This document shows, piece by piece, positions 1-8,113 of a stretch of 64,000 nt of DNA. The DNA lies in contig CAVSAR010000001.1 of NCBI GenBank assembly GCA_963726085.1, forward strand, positions 248,001-312,000. The letters run 5' to 3'. The stretch is from ZC4RG30 sp963726085. Its GTDB lineage: Bacteria > Pseudomonadota > Gammaproteobacteria > Steroidobacterales > Steroidobacteraceae. The stretch's first letter is position 1. Each line of letters starts with the position of its first letter. The notes under the pieces are model-generated. The model was not told the DNA's origin, ran no database searches, and was given only the letters and a program-made list of their open reading frames with translations. The position numbers were made by a program, and so were the translations under genes.

Positions 1-54
1 GGCGCCGCCCCCACCCGAGGCCTATTAGACACACGGGTCTCGCCACAACGCCAG

Positions 55-83
55 AGTCAGGGCTGGCCACGCCAGCCCTGACT
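55..83 (-). terminator. Hairpin downstream of the cytochrome c' gene
   Basis: A perfect 13-bp inverted repeat (arms 55-67 and 71-83) encloses a 3-nt loop, 11 nt beyond the cytochrome c' stop codon. No clear T-run follows on the minus strand, so it could stop transcription weakly or protect a 3' end. It is symmetrical and could act on both strands. Confidence 0.55.
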
Positions 84-93
84 GCACTCGACC

Positions 94-579
94 TTAAGGC
101 TTCTGGCGGTAGTTATCGTGGCAGCTGCCGCATGCCTTGCCGACCGCACCAGCGGCCGCGCGCGTGGCGGCTTCGTTGCCACCCTTGGCAGCGGCGTTGA
201 GGTCATTGGCGGCCTTGACCAGTGCATCGGCCTTGCCCTTGAAATCCGCCTGGCTGGTCCAGATGCCGGGCAATGCCGCTGACTTGACCGCGGTGTTTGT
301 GTGCGTGTCCAACGTGAACATCTCAGGAATCATGTCCCCGAAGGTCGCGATTCGACCTGAGTTGCGCGCAACCACTGCGGCGTCAAACGGCACCGTATTG
401 CGCAGCATGCCGCCGATGGGTCCGAACTGGGTTGCCATAACCTTGTACAGACCTTGGCGGGCCTCAATGGCTGACTTGGCCTGGGCTTCCGGCGAAGGAG
501 GTCCGGCACCTTGCGAAACGGCCAAAGCGGAAACTGCCGAAGCAGCAAGGGCCACACCAATGCGAGTCAGACGATTCAT
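94..579 (-). CDS. Cytochrome c' family protein, periplasmic
   Basis: 161 residues. An N-terminal signal peptide (hydrophobic stretch about residues 8-24) precedes a helical domain that ends in a single C-terminal haem motif, CGSCH, about ten residues from the end. One C-terminal CxxCH on a four-helix-bundle-sized protein is the hallmark of class II cytochromes (cytochrome c', CytC_2 family). These bind pentacoordinate haem in the periplasm and are linked to NO handling or electron transfer. The gene stands alone, with a strong hairpin after it and a long divergent upstream gap. The physiological partner cannot be told from the sequence. Confidence 0.88.
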   Translation of the reverse strand: MNRLTRIGVALAASAVSALAVSQGAGPPSPEAQAKSAIEARQGLYKVMATQFGPIGGMLRNTVPFDAAVVARNSGRIATFGDMIPEMFTLDTHTNTAVKSAALPGIWTSQADFKGKADALVKAANDLNAAAKGGNEAATRAAAGAVGKACGSCHDNYRQKP

Positions 580-971
580 TATCGATCCCCCGAAAGTGAC
601 GAGTAAAAAGGGTTCCGTCGGCGCGAAAGTCTAGCAGATCATCCTGTTGCGTATAGGTTGCGCGCTGCCAACTGAATCCGAACTGAATCCGGCCGCCCGG
701 AAGACCCCGGGCCAGGGCCTCTGGTGTAGCATCGTGCGGCGCAATTCCTTGGGCGGCCCATGACTCGAATGGTAGACAGTTACCCAACCCGCACGATCCG
801 GGTGCAAGTGAGGGTGGCACTGCCGGCCAGCGCAGTGCTCGCAGCCGGGACGGCCTCGCCAGCAGGCACAAATACGCCAGTTTCCCGGGGCAGGATTAAG
901 GGGCCGGATCTGCTGTTCACGGGGCATCGCGGCCATCGTTCAATCTGACGCAAATCACACGAGAACAAGCG
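580..971. other. Intergenic region between divergent genes
   Basis: About 390 bp between the divergent cytochrome c' and beta-propeller genes. It must hold both promoters. Short open frames are present (a 62-codon one begins at 760 on plus) but have no ribosome binding site and no recognisable product. No RNA gene or repeat was recognised. Confidence 0.4.
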
Positions 972-1928
972 ATGAACAACATAAAGCAAGTGACAGGATT
1001 GATCTTTGCGGCAACCAGCCTGGCTGCAGCCAGCGTCGCACTGGCAGCGTTACCGGCCGAGATCAAGATTCCGGGCACCAAGGTGTTCCCGGAGAGTTTC
1101 ACGTCCAACGTCGACGGCAGCATCTACATCGGCAGCGTTGGCCAGGGGCAGGTGTACCGCGTGCTGCCCGGCAAGGACACGGCCGAGGTATTCATCAAGC
1201 CGGGAACCGGCGGCCTGCGCCAGGTCTTTGGCGTGTTCGCGCATGGCACGAGCGACACGCTGTGGGTATGCAGCAACCAGATATCTGGCCAATTGGGCAC
1301 ACCCGCTGCGGTGCCTGGCCAGCTGCTGAGTTTCGACATCAAGAGCGGTGCACCCAAGGCTAAATATGATTTCGCGACGGGCGGCATGTGCAATGACATC
1401 GCCGTGGGCGGCAACGGCGCCGTCTATGCCACCGACACCCAGAACATGCAGGTCATGCGCCTGGCACCCAAGGGCAAGGCGCTGCAAGTGTGGGCCGGCA
1501 ACGGCGCCTTCGGTCCTGCCGGCAGCGTGCTCGATGGTATTTCAGTGGTTGATGGCCGCGTAGTCGTAAACACGCTGGCAACCAGCAAGCTGTTTGCCGT
1601 CAGCATCAAGGATGACGGCAGCGCCGGCAAAGTCGAGGAGCTCAAGCTCAGCGCCCCGGTAACACGCCCGGACGGCATGCGCGCCTACGGCAAGAGCGGC
1701 GTGCTGGTCACCGATGGCACCGGCAAGATCCACCATGTCACTATCAGCGGCAATGAAGGCAAGGTGACCACCCTCAAGGAAGGGCTGGATGGGGTCGTGG
1801 CCGTGGCCGCCGTGGGCGATATGGGATACGCCCTGGAAGGTCAGCTGGGCATCATGATGGCGCGCCCGGGTGGCCCGCCGCCGCCAGCCGAGAAGCCCTA
1901 CCACGCCGTGGGTTTCCCGCTGAAGTAG
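972..1928 (+). CDS. Secreted SMP-30/gluconolactonase-like beta-propeller protein
   Basis: 318 residues. The signal peptide ends near an alanine-rich cleavage site (about residues 20-26). The rest is built of repeating strand units, for example around SNVDGSIYIGSVGQGQVYR, SGVLVTDGTGKIHHVTISGN and LDGISVVDGRVVVNT, the pattern of six-bladed SMP-30/gluconolactonase/LRE propellers. The C-terminus is proline-rich. It is probably a periplasmic binding or hydrolytic propeller, but metal-binding residues of the true lactonases were not identified and the substrate is unknown. It ends 3 nt before the convergent folE stop. Confidence 0.6.
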   Translation: MNNIKQVTGLIFAATSLAAASVALAALPAEIKIPGTKVFPESFTSNVDGSIYIGSVGQGQVYRVLPGKDTAEVFIKPGTGGLRQVFGVFAHGTSDTLWVCSNQISGQLGTPAAVPGQLLSFDIKSGAPKAKYDFATGGMCNDIAVGGNGAVYATDTQNMQVMRLAPKGKALQVWAGNGAFGPAGSVLDGISVVDGRVVVNTLATSKLFAVSIKDDGSAGKVEELKLSAPVTRPDGMRAYGKSGVLVTDGTGKIHHVTISGNEGKVTTLKEGLDGVVAVAAVGDMGYALEGQLGIMMARPGGPPPPAEKPYHAVGFPLK

Positions 1929-1931
1929 GGC

Positions 1932-2660
1932 CTAGGACCTGTGCTGGATCAGTGACAGGAATTCGTGCCGCAATGCCGGGTCCTTGAGAAAGGACCCGCG
2001 CATGACGCTGTTAATCATCTTGGCGTCGTTGTCCTTCACGCCACGCCAGCTCATGCAGAAATGATCCGCCTCCATGACGACGGCCAGCCCGTCGGGGCTG
2101 ACCTTCTTCATCAGCACGTCCGCCAGCTGGGTGATGGCTTCCTCCTGGATCTGCGGCCGCGTCATGATCCAGTCGGTCAGGCGCACGTACTTTGACAGGC
2201 CAATCAGGTTGGAATGCTGGTTTGGCATCAACCCTATCCACACGCGCCCGATGATCGGGCAGAAGTGGTGGCTGCAGGCGCTGCGTACGCCTATGGGCCC
2301 GACGATCATCAGCTCATTGAGCTGTTCCGCATTGGGGAATTCAGTGACCGTGGGGGGGCGATGGTAGCGTCCGCGGAACACCTCGTTGAGGTACATCTTG
2401 GCGATGCGCCGCGCCGTCTCCTGGGTGTTGTGGTCGCTTTGCGTATCGATGACCAGCGACTCCAGGACCCCCTGCATGCGTGCGGCCACCTCATCGACCA
2501 GCAGCTCCAGCTCCCCCGGCTCCAGGGCCTCGTGGATGTTGTCGTTGGCGTGAAAGCGTCGCCCGCTCTTTTGCAGTCGCTGGCGAATCCGGTCGGAAAC
2601 CGAATTCGCCAGGCCAGGTGGCTTGGTCGCCGGCTTGGCAACCGGGGTTCGTTTGCTCAT
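1932..2660 (-). CDS. folE: GTP cyclohydrolase I
   Basis: 242 residues. It converts GTP to 7,8-dihydroneopterin triphosphate, the first step of tetrahydrofolate synthesis. The zinc-site motif SACSHHFCP sits near the middle, followed by the family block IGRVWIGLMPN and the later cysteine in ADHFCMSWRGVKD, so all three zinc ligands (Cys, His, Cys) are present. The first 30 or so residues are a basic, probably disordered extension beyond the usual core. Other folate genes in the window are pabB and pabC, about 50 kb away. Confidence 0.95.
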   Translation of the reverse strand: MSKRTPVAKPATKPPGLANSVSDRIRQRLQKSGRRFHANDNIHEALEPGELELLVDEVAARMQGVLESLVIDTQSDHNTQETARRIAKMYLNEVFRGRYHRPPTVTEFPNAEQLNELMIVGPIGVRSACSHHFCPIIGRVWIGLMPNQHSNLIGLSKYVRLTDWIMTRPQIQEEAITQLADVLMKKVSPDGLAVVMEADHFCMSWRGVKDNDAKMINSVMRGSFLKDPALRHEFLSLIQHRS

Positions 2661-2823
2661 GCGGGGCAGTCTAGGGATTCGGGGCGAGGCCAGCCAGCCA
2701 CGCGTCGGGCAGCTCGCCCTGGCAGCCTCCCGGGGGCCAGATCAGCCCTGGGGCCGTCGCAAGGGCCCCCTGTGGTAATCTGCCGCCCCTGAGACACCCC
2801 CTGATCAAGAGGCCTGCACGCAC

Positions 2824-3006
2824 ATGACTACCAAGCTCGATCGCCCGCTGAAGCGCGAAATTCTCGTCGAAGACAAGCCCTACACCCTGACCATCGACGG
2901 CAGCGGCCTGAAGCTGGTGGAAAAGGGCCGTCGCAATGGCCATGAAGTCAGCTGGAAGCAGATCCTGTCTGCCAGCGCCGCTGGCGGCAGCACCGACCAC
3001 GGCTGA
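2824..3006 (+). CDS. Small conserved-looking basic protein of unknown function
   Basis: 60 residues, ATG start 6 nt after a weak purine stretch. The protein has alternating basic and acidic residues, a likely beta-hairpin around YTLTIDGSGLKLVEKGRR and a short C-terminal helix with a lone Trp (EVSWKQILSA). It has no signal peptide, membrane segment or cysteine. It lies alone between folE (divergent) and a MaoC-type gene (convergent). It resembles short proteobacterial proteins annotated only as hypothetical. No function can be assigned. Confidence 0.6.
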   Translation: MTTKLDRPLKREILVEDKPYTLTIDGSGLKLVEKGRRNGHEVSWKQILSASAAGGSTDHG

Positions 3007-3035
3007 GGCCGGTTCCGGCTCGCGCGGGCAGCCTG

Positions 3036-3518
3036 CTAGCTGCCCCGCGCGATGTACAGCGCCAGCAACTCCGCTACCAGCGCCGGTTTTTCCTGCCCGT
3101 CAATCTGCAGTGTCGCCTGTTGGCGTAACAGCACTCGGCCTGGGCCCCGGGATTCGGCTGCCATAACCGTGGTCTGGTAGCGCACCCGCTGGCCGGCGAA
3201 CACGGGATTGGTAAACCTCAATCTTTCGATGCCGTAATTGAGCACCAGCGCTACGTCGGTGACCCTTGGAAAATCGCGCTGCCGATGGCCCGCTGCCAGC
3301 GAAAGCAGCAGAAATCCATGCGCCACGGTGCCGGGGAACGCCGTTTCACTGGAGACGCGCGCCGGGTCCACGTGGATGAACTGGTGGTCTCCGGTGCAGT
3401 CGGCGAAAGCATCAATACGGGACTGGTCGATGGTGATCCAATCGGTGGGTTCGAACCGTGTCCCGACCAGCGTGGGCAGTGTCGCCACCGTCAGGTCGGG
3501 GAATTGAGCGTGGCTCAT
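3036..3518 (-). CDS. MaoC-family (R)-hydratase/dehydratase
   Basis: About 160 residues from the ATG at 3518, chosen because the upstream frame to 3566 encodes an unlikely basic leader. The hot-dog fold hydratase signature is visible: DCTGDHQFIHVDPARV holds the Asp/His pair of the R-specific enoyl-CoA hydratase 2 family, followed by FPGTVAHGFLLLSLAAG. Members hydrate trans-2-enoyl-CoA to (R)-3-hydroxyacyl-CoA or act as NodN-like dehydratases. It is convergent with the preceding small gene and divergent from the L,D-transpeptidase, and nothing nearby fixes the substrate. Confidence 0.85.
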   Translation of the reverse strand: MSHAQFPDLTVATLPTLVGTRFEPTDWITIDQSRIDAFADCTGDHQFIHVDPARVSSETAFPGTVAHGFLLLSLAAGHRQRDFPRVTDVALVLNYGIERLRFTNPVFAGQRVRYQTTVMAAESRGPGRVLLRQQATLQIDGQEKPALVAELLALYIARGS

Positions 3519-3575
3519 CGCCTGCAGCCTAGCAAACCGCTTGCTCCAACAGCGACGATCAGACACATTCCGGAT

Positions 3576-4538
3576 ATGAGATATGGATGTCCCGGGTTCC
3601 TGTTGGCCGTGGTGTTCTCGTTGGGCGCGCTGGCCCCGGCGAGGGCAGCGGTGTACAGGCTGGACGACGCCGGGAGCGCTATTTTCGGGCGCGAAGAGCG
3701 CGTCACCACCGTCAACGAAGACACGCTCTACGATATTGCGCGTCGATTCGGCCTGGGGTCAGAGGAGCTGATCAGGGTAAATCCTGGCGTTGATCCCTGG
3801 CTGCCGCGCGCCTACCGCAGCATCGTGATCCCCGGGCAGCGCATGTTGCCCACCGGACCCCACGAGGGGATCGTGGTGAACCTGCCCGAGCACCGGCTTT
3901 ACTACTACCCCAAGGCGGTCAAGGGACAACCGCAGGTCGTCTATACCTACCCGGTGAGCATCGGGAAGATGGACTGGCATACGCCGCTGGGCAAGACACG
4001 CATCGTGGACAAGCGTGTGAAGCCCAGCTGGGTGCCCCCGGAATCGGTGCGCCAGGAGCACATTGCCAATGGCGACCCCTTGCCGGACGTGGTGCCAGCC
4101 GGGCCGGACAACCCGCTGGGCGAGTATGCGATGCGATTGGGGCTCAAGGGCTCTTACCTGATCCACGGGACCAACAACCCGCTGGCCGTGGGCATGGCGG
4201 TCACGCATGGCTGCATTCGCATGTATCCGGAGGATATCGAGGAGCTGTTCGCCATGGTCCCGGTGGGCACGTCGGTGTACCTGGTCAACGAACCGGTCAA
4301 GGTCGCCATGATCGGGGGTCAGCTGTTGCTGGAGACCCACCCTGCAGTGGACGCGCAGGGACAGACGGTTGAACCTGACCTTACGGTGTTCGAAGGGCTG
4401 CTTGAAAAGGCCCTGGGCGACTCCCCGGTGGCCATCCACTGGGACCTTGCCCGCCGCGAGCTTGCCCAGGCCCGGGGCATGCCGGTGGTGGTGGGAATTC
4501 AGGCCGACAAGCCCGCAACCGGCGCTCCGACCCCCTGA
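3576..4538 (+). CDS. L,D-transpeptidase with LysM-type segment (YkuD family)
   Basis: 320 residues from the ATG at 3576, which gives a proper signal peptide ending in ALAPARA. After it comes a LysM-like peptidoglycan-binding stretch (about residues 45-90, VTTVNEDTLYDIARRFGLG), then the catalytic YkuD domain. The active site HGTN...THGCIRM is intact, with the nucleophile at about Cys213. The enzyme forms 3-3 peptidoglycan cross-links or anchors lipoproteins to the wall in the periplasm, as in ErfK/YbiS/YnhG. An in-frame upstream extension is open but overlaps the divergent MaoC gene and lacks a signal peptide, so it was rejected. Confidence 0.9.
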   Translation: MRYGCPGFLLAVVFSLGALAPARAAVYRLDDAGSAIFGREERVTTVNEDTLYDIARRFGLGSEELIRVNPGVDPWLPRAYRSIVIPGQRMLPTGPHEGIVVNLPEHRLYYYPKAVKGQPQVVYTYPVSIGKMDWHTPLGKTRIVDKRVKPSWVPPESVRQEHIANGDPLPDVVPAGPDNPLGEYAMRLGLKGSYLIHGTNNPLAVGMAVTHGCIRMYPEDIEELFAMVPVGTSVYLVNEPVKVAMIGGQLLLETHPAVDAQGQTVEPDLTVFEGLLEKALGDSPVAIHWDLARRELAQARGMPVVVGIQADKPATGAPTP

Positions 4539-4580
4539 AAGGGTTGAACCGCGGCGCCAATTGGTTATAGTTCGCAACCC

Positions 4581-4596
4581 AAAGGCACGGGCCTTT
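4581..4596 (+). terminator. Short hairpin after the L,D-transpeptidase gene
   Basis: AAAGGC and GCCTTT pair across a 4-nt loop, 43 nt after the transpeptidase stop and about 40 nt before the next gene. The stem is only 6 bp and no T-run follows, so it is a weak candidate. Confidence 0.25.
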
Positions 4597-4637
4597 GCCT
4601 AACTAACTGATTTAACGAAAGAACTGTCATCTTCAAG

Positions 4638-4856
4638 ATGTCTGAGCGCGACAACGAACGATTTGATATCGACGAAGACTTCATCGTCGAGCAGGAAGAA
4701 GGTAACGATTACGACCGGATTCTGGACCGGGTGGACAAGCGTTCCCGGGACAAATCCAAGAAGGTCGGAAAGGCCGCCTGGAGCAAACTCGAAGAAGTCC
4801 TGGCCGAACGCAAGCTGAAGAAGGCTCTGTCCGAATTCGACGAATTCGAATCCTGA
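4638..4856 (+). CDS. Small acidic protein, PA3496-like
   Basis: 72 residues. The N-terminal half is very acidic (DIDEDFIVEQEEG). The C-terminal half is helical and charged, ending in a KLEEVLAERKLKKALSEFDEF pattern that recalls the PA3496 family of short gammaproteobacterial proteins. No signal peptide or membrane segment. It sits 31 nt upstream of lysAC on the same strand and may share its transcript. Function unknown; the family link is from pattern memory only. Confidence 0.65.
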   Translation: MSERDNERFDIDEDFIVEQEEGNDYDRILDRVDKRSRDKSKKVGKAAWSKLEEVLAERKLKKALSEFDEFES

Positions 4857-4887
4857 GCGCACCCGCCTCTCGAGGGAGCAGATACCC

Positions 4888-7476
4888 ATGAACGAGCGTG
4901 GTGCGGCGCAGTGGATCGTGCTGAAGTTCGGCGGCACCAGCGTTTCCAGTCTTGCCAACTGGCGCAACATCGCCCAGGTGGCGGCCGCACGTGCCCAGGG
5001 CGCCCAGGTACTGATTGTGCATTCGGCCGTCAGTGGCATCACCGACCGGCTCGAGCGACTGTTGGCTGCCGCGGCCACGGGTGAGCACGAGGCTGCGTTC
5101 GCGGCAATTGAATCCCGGCACCTGGCACTTTGCACCGAACTGGGCATTGGCCGCAGTGCGCAGCTGGACGGCTATTTCGCCGAGTTGCGCACCATCGCGC
5201 GGGAAATCCACCAGACCGGCCAGCTAGGGGACCGCACCCGCGCCCGCGCCATGGCCACCGGCGAATTGATGGCGACGGAAATCGGTGCCCGATACCTGCA
5301 GCAGCAGGGACTGCCCGCCAAGTGGTGGGATGCCCGCACTGGCCTCAAAGCCGTGGAACGCGCACATGCCTCGGAAAGCGGCAACTGGCTTTCGGCCACC
5401 TGCGATTTCTCGCCGGATGCACCCCTGGCCGTCCAACTGGCGGGCCTGTCGCCCATCGTGATCACGCAGGGATTCATCGCCAGTGATGCCAGGGGCGACA
5501 CCGTGCTGCTGGGGCGCGGCGGCTCGGATACTTCAGGGGCCTATTTCGCCGCCAAGCTCAGCGCACTGCGGCTGGAGATCTGGACTGATGTGCCCGGCAT
5601 GTTCAGTGCCAATCCGCGCTCCACGCCCTCCGCAAGGCTGCTGCGCGAATTGCACTACGACGAAGCCCAGGAAATCGCCAGCAGTGGCGCCAAGGTGCTG
5701 CACCCACGTTGCGTCATGCCAGTGCGCGTGCACCGCATCCCGTTGCATGTGTTTGCCACGCAGACCCCGCACCTGGAAGGCACGCATATCTCGATGGCCA
5801 CTGCGGATGCGTCGGCCAAGGTCAAGGCGGTCTGCGTCAAGAAGGGCATCACGCTGGTGTCCATGGAAAGCCCGGGCATGTGGCACGAGGTTGGGTTCCT
5901 GGCCGATGCCTTTTCAATCTTCAAGCGTCGTGGCCTGTCCATTGACCTGGTGTCCACGTCCGAGACCAACGTCACCATTTCGCTGGACCCGCAGGCCAAC
6001 ACGCTGGATGTCGCGACCATCGCGGCAGTGACCCGCGACCTCTCGGATTTGTGCCGCGCCGAATTCATCGGACCATGTGCCTCGGTGAGCCTGGTGGGCC
6101 GCAACATCCGCGGCATCCTGCACGAGCTGGGCGAGGCCTTTGAATTCTTCGCCGAACAGAAGATCCACCTGGTCAGCCAGGCCGCCAACGACCTCAACTT
6201 CACCTTCGTGGTCGACGAGGACCAGGCCGATCGCCTGGTCGAGCAGTTGCACGCGCTGCTGATACGCCCGGAGCGCGGCGACCGCGTGCTGGGCCCAACC
6301 TGGGAAGAGCTGTTCCGCAAGCCCGAGGCGGTGGCGCCGCCGCCAAAGTGGTGGTGGCAGCGCCGCGCGCCGGAGTTGCTGCAGTCCATGGAAGGTCGCG
6401 ACTGCGCCTACGCATACGACGCGCCCACCGTGCGCCACAGCGCCGCTGAACTGCTGGCCATGAAGTCCATCGATCGGGTGCACTACGCCAGCAAGGCCAA
6501 TTGGCACCCGGACCTGCTGCGCCTGCTGCATGGCAGCGGAATCGCCATCGAATGCGTATCGCAGGCCGAGCTGGAACACGCGTTCGCGTCAATTCCCGGC
6601 CTCAAGGCCAGCGAGGTACTGTTCACGCCTAACTTCGCGCCCCGCGCCGAATACCAGCGGGCCCTGGACCTGGGCGTGAACGTGACCATCGACAATCTTT
6701 TCGTGTTGCGCCAGTGGCCGCAGCTGTTTCGCAATCGGCGCGTGCTGGTGCGCATCGATACCGGTACCGGACGCGGCCACCACCAGCACGTGCGTACTGC
6801 CGGAACGTATTCAAAGTTTGGCGTGCCCCTGGACGAGCTGCCGGAACTGCAGCAGCTTGCGGCTCGCCATGGCGTGGAAGTATTCGGGCTGCATTCGCAC
6901 ACGGGCAGCGGCATCACCGATATTGCCAACTGGACCAGCACGGCCGAAGTGCTGATGCAGGCCGGTGCCATGCTGGGCACCGTGACGACGCTGAACCTCG
7001 GTGGCGGCTTTGCGGTGCCGGATTCCATGCACCGGGCAACGGTCGACCTTGCGGCGCTGGATGCGAAGCTGCTTCAGTTCAAGGCCCGGCACCCGGGAAT
7101 CGCATTGTGGCTGGAACCTGGCCGCTACCTGGTGGCGGTGGGCGGGGTACTGCTGGCACGGGTCACGCAGCTGAAGCAAAAGGGCGCGCAGGGTTATATC
7201 GGCGTGGCCACGGGCATGAACGCCTTGATTCGTCCGGCCCTGTACGGCGCCTTTCACGAAATCGTCAACCTCAGCCGCCTGGCCGAGGAGGGCACGGGCA
7301 GCTACGACGTGGTGGGCCCCATCTGCGAGAGCGGCGATGTATTGGGACACGATCGGCTGCTGCCGGACTCGCAGGAGGGGGACGTGCTGCTGGTGGCCAA
7401 CTGCGGCGCCTACGGCCGCTCCATGGCTTCCAGCTACAACCTGCGGGCACCGCCCGGGGAAATCATCCTGTCGTAA
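4888..7476 (+). CDS. lysAC: Bifunctional aspartate kinase / diaminopimelate decarboxylase
   Basis: 862 residues. The N-terminal half (to about 460) is an aspartate kinase: LKFGGTSV at the start, then ACT-type regulatory repeats (KGITLVSMESPGMW and SVSLVGRNIRGI). The C-terminal half (about 490-862) is a PLP-dependent alanine-racemase-fold decarboxylase with the PLP lysine in YASKANWH, plus HSHTGSGI, the phosphate loop LGGGF and the active-site CESGDVLGHDR. It thus carries the first and last steps of DAP-pathway lysine synthesis. The fusion is typical of Xanthomonadales. Its last 14 nt overlap the convergent hisIE gene. No lysine riboswitch was seen upstream. Confidence 0.95.
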   Translation: MNERGAAQWIVLKFGGTSVSSLANWRNIAQVAAARAQGAQVLIVHSAVSGITDRLERLLAAAATGEHEAAFAAIESRHLALCTELGIGRSAQLDGYFAELRTIAREIHQTGQLGDRTRARAMATGELMATEIGARYLQQQGLPAKWWDARTGLKAVERAHASESGNWLSATCDFSPDAPLAVQLAGLSPIVITQGFIASDARGDTVLLGRGGSDTSGAYFAAKLSALRLEIWTDVPGMFSANPRSTPSARLLRELHYDEAQEIASSGAKVLHPRCVMPVRVHRIPLHVFATQTPHLEGTHISMATADASAKVKAVCVKKGITLVSMESPGMWHEVGFLADAFSIFKRRGLSIDLVSTSETNVTISLDPQANTLDVATIAAVTRDLSDLCRAEFIGPCASVSLVGRNIRGILHELGEAFEFFAEQKIHLVSQAANDLNFTFVVDEDQADRLVEQLHALLIRPERGDRVLGPTWEELFRKPEAVAPPPKWWWQRRAPELLQSMEGRDCAYAYDAPTVRHSAAELLAMKSIDRVHYASKANWHPDLLRLLHGSGIAIECVSQAELEHAFASIPGLKASEVLFTPNFAPRAEYQRALDLGVNVTIDNLFVLRQWPQLFRNRRVLVRIDTGTGRGHHQHVRTAGTYSKFGVPLDELPELQQLAARHGVEVFGLHSHTGSGITDIANWTSTAEVLMQAGAMLGTVTTLNLGGGFAVPDSMHRATVDLAALDAKLLQFKARHPGIALWLEPGRYLVAVGGVLLARVTQLKQKGAQGYIGVATGMNALIRPALYGAFHEIVNLSRLAEEGTGSYDVVGPICESGDVLGHDRLLPDSQEGDVLLVANCGAYGRSMASSYNLRAPPGEIILS

Positions 7477-8113
7477 GGGCGGTGCGCGTCTTGTGGCGCG
7501 CGGCCAGCTCGGCGGCCACCTGTGTCAGTGAGAGTCCACGCGCTCGCAGCAGCAGCGCCAGGTGAAACACCAGGTCCGCCGCTTCGCTCACCAGCTCCTG
7601 TTCATTGCCGCAGCTGCCGGCCAGTGCCGCCTCCACGCCTTCCTCGCCGACCTTTTGCGCCACGCGGCGGATGCCTTCGGCAAACAGGCGCGCCGTGTAG
7701 CTGTCTTCAGTGCGTTCCGTGATCCTGGCCTGGATGATCGCGTCCAGGCGCGACAGGAACGTGACCCCTTCGCCTTCCGGCAGGGCACCGTCGCCGAAGC
7801 AGGTAAGTGTCTGCCGATGGCAGGCCGGACCGGTGGCATGCACGCGCAGCAGCAGGCTGTCGTGGTCACAATCGGAATCCACCGAGACCAGGTCCAGGAA
7901 ATTGCCGGAGGTCTCGCCTTTTTCCCAGAGCCGCTGGCGGCTACGACTGTAGAACACGACCCGGCCGCGCAGCAGAGTTTCGCGCAGCGATTCCGGGCTC
8001 AGGAATCCCAGCATCAGCACCGCCTCGCTGCGTGCGTCCTGCACGATGCCTGGAATCAGGCCGTGGCCCTTTTCCCAGTCCAGCGAATCTATGTCGTCGA
8101 GCCCCAAGCTCAT
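7463..8113 (-). CDS. hisIE: Bifunctional phosphoribosyl-AMP cyclohydrolase / phosphoribosyl-ATP pyrophosphatase
   Basis: 216 residues from the ATG at 8113. Its ATGA overlaps the expected hisF stop. The N-terminal cyclohydrolase (steps 3 of histidine synthesis) shows RLWEKGETSGN and the metal-binding DCDHDSLLL. The C-terminal pyrophosphatase (step 2) shows SYTARLFAEGIRRVAQKVGEEGVEAALA and the EAADLVFHLALLL helix. It is the last gene of the his operon and reads without interruption, unlike its six upstream neighbours. The frame is also open upstream, into hisF, only because of the hisF indels. Confidence 0.93.
   Translation of the reverse strand: MSLGLDDIDSLDWEKGHGLIPGIVQDARSEAVLMLGFLSPESLRETLLRGRVVFYSRSRQRLWEKGETSGNFLDLVSVDSDCDHDSLLLRVHATGPACHRQTLTCFGDGALPEGEGVTFLSRLDAIIQARITERTEDSYTARLFAEGIRRVAQKVGEEGVEAALAGSCGNEQELVSEAADLVFHLALLLRARGLSLTQVAAELAARHKTRTALTTG

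Noticed and set aside
760..948. Possible 62-residue gene between cytochrome c' and the propeller gene
   Set aside because: No ribosome site, no recognisable protein features, and frames are open on both strands here, so it is probably chance.
3447..3462. GGTTCGAACC-like tRNA T-arm sequence
   Set aside because: It lies inside the MaoC-family coding region and no acceptor stem, D-arm or anticodon arm surrounds it.
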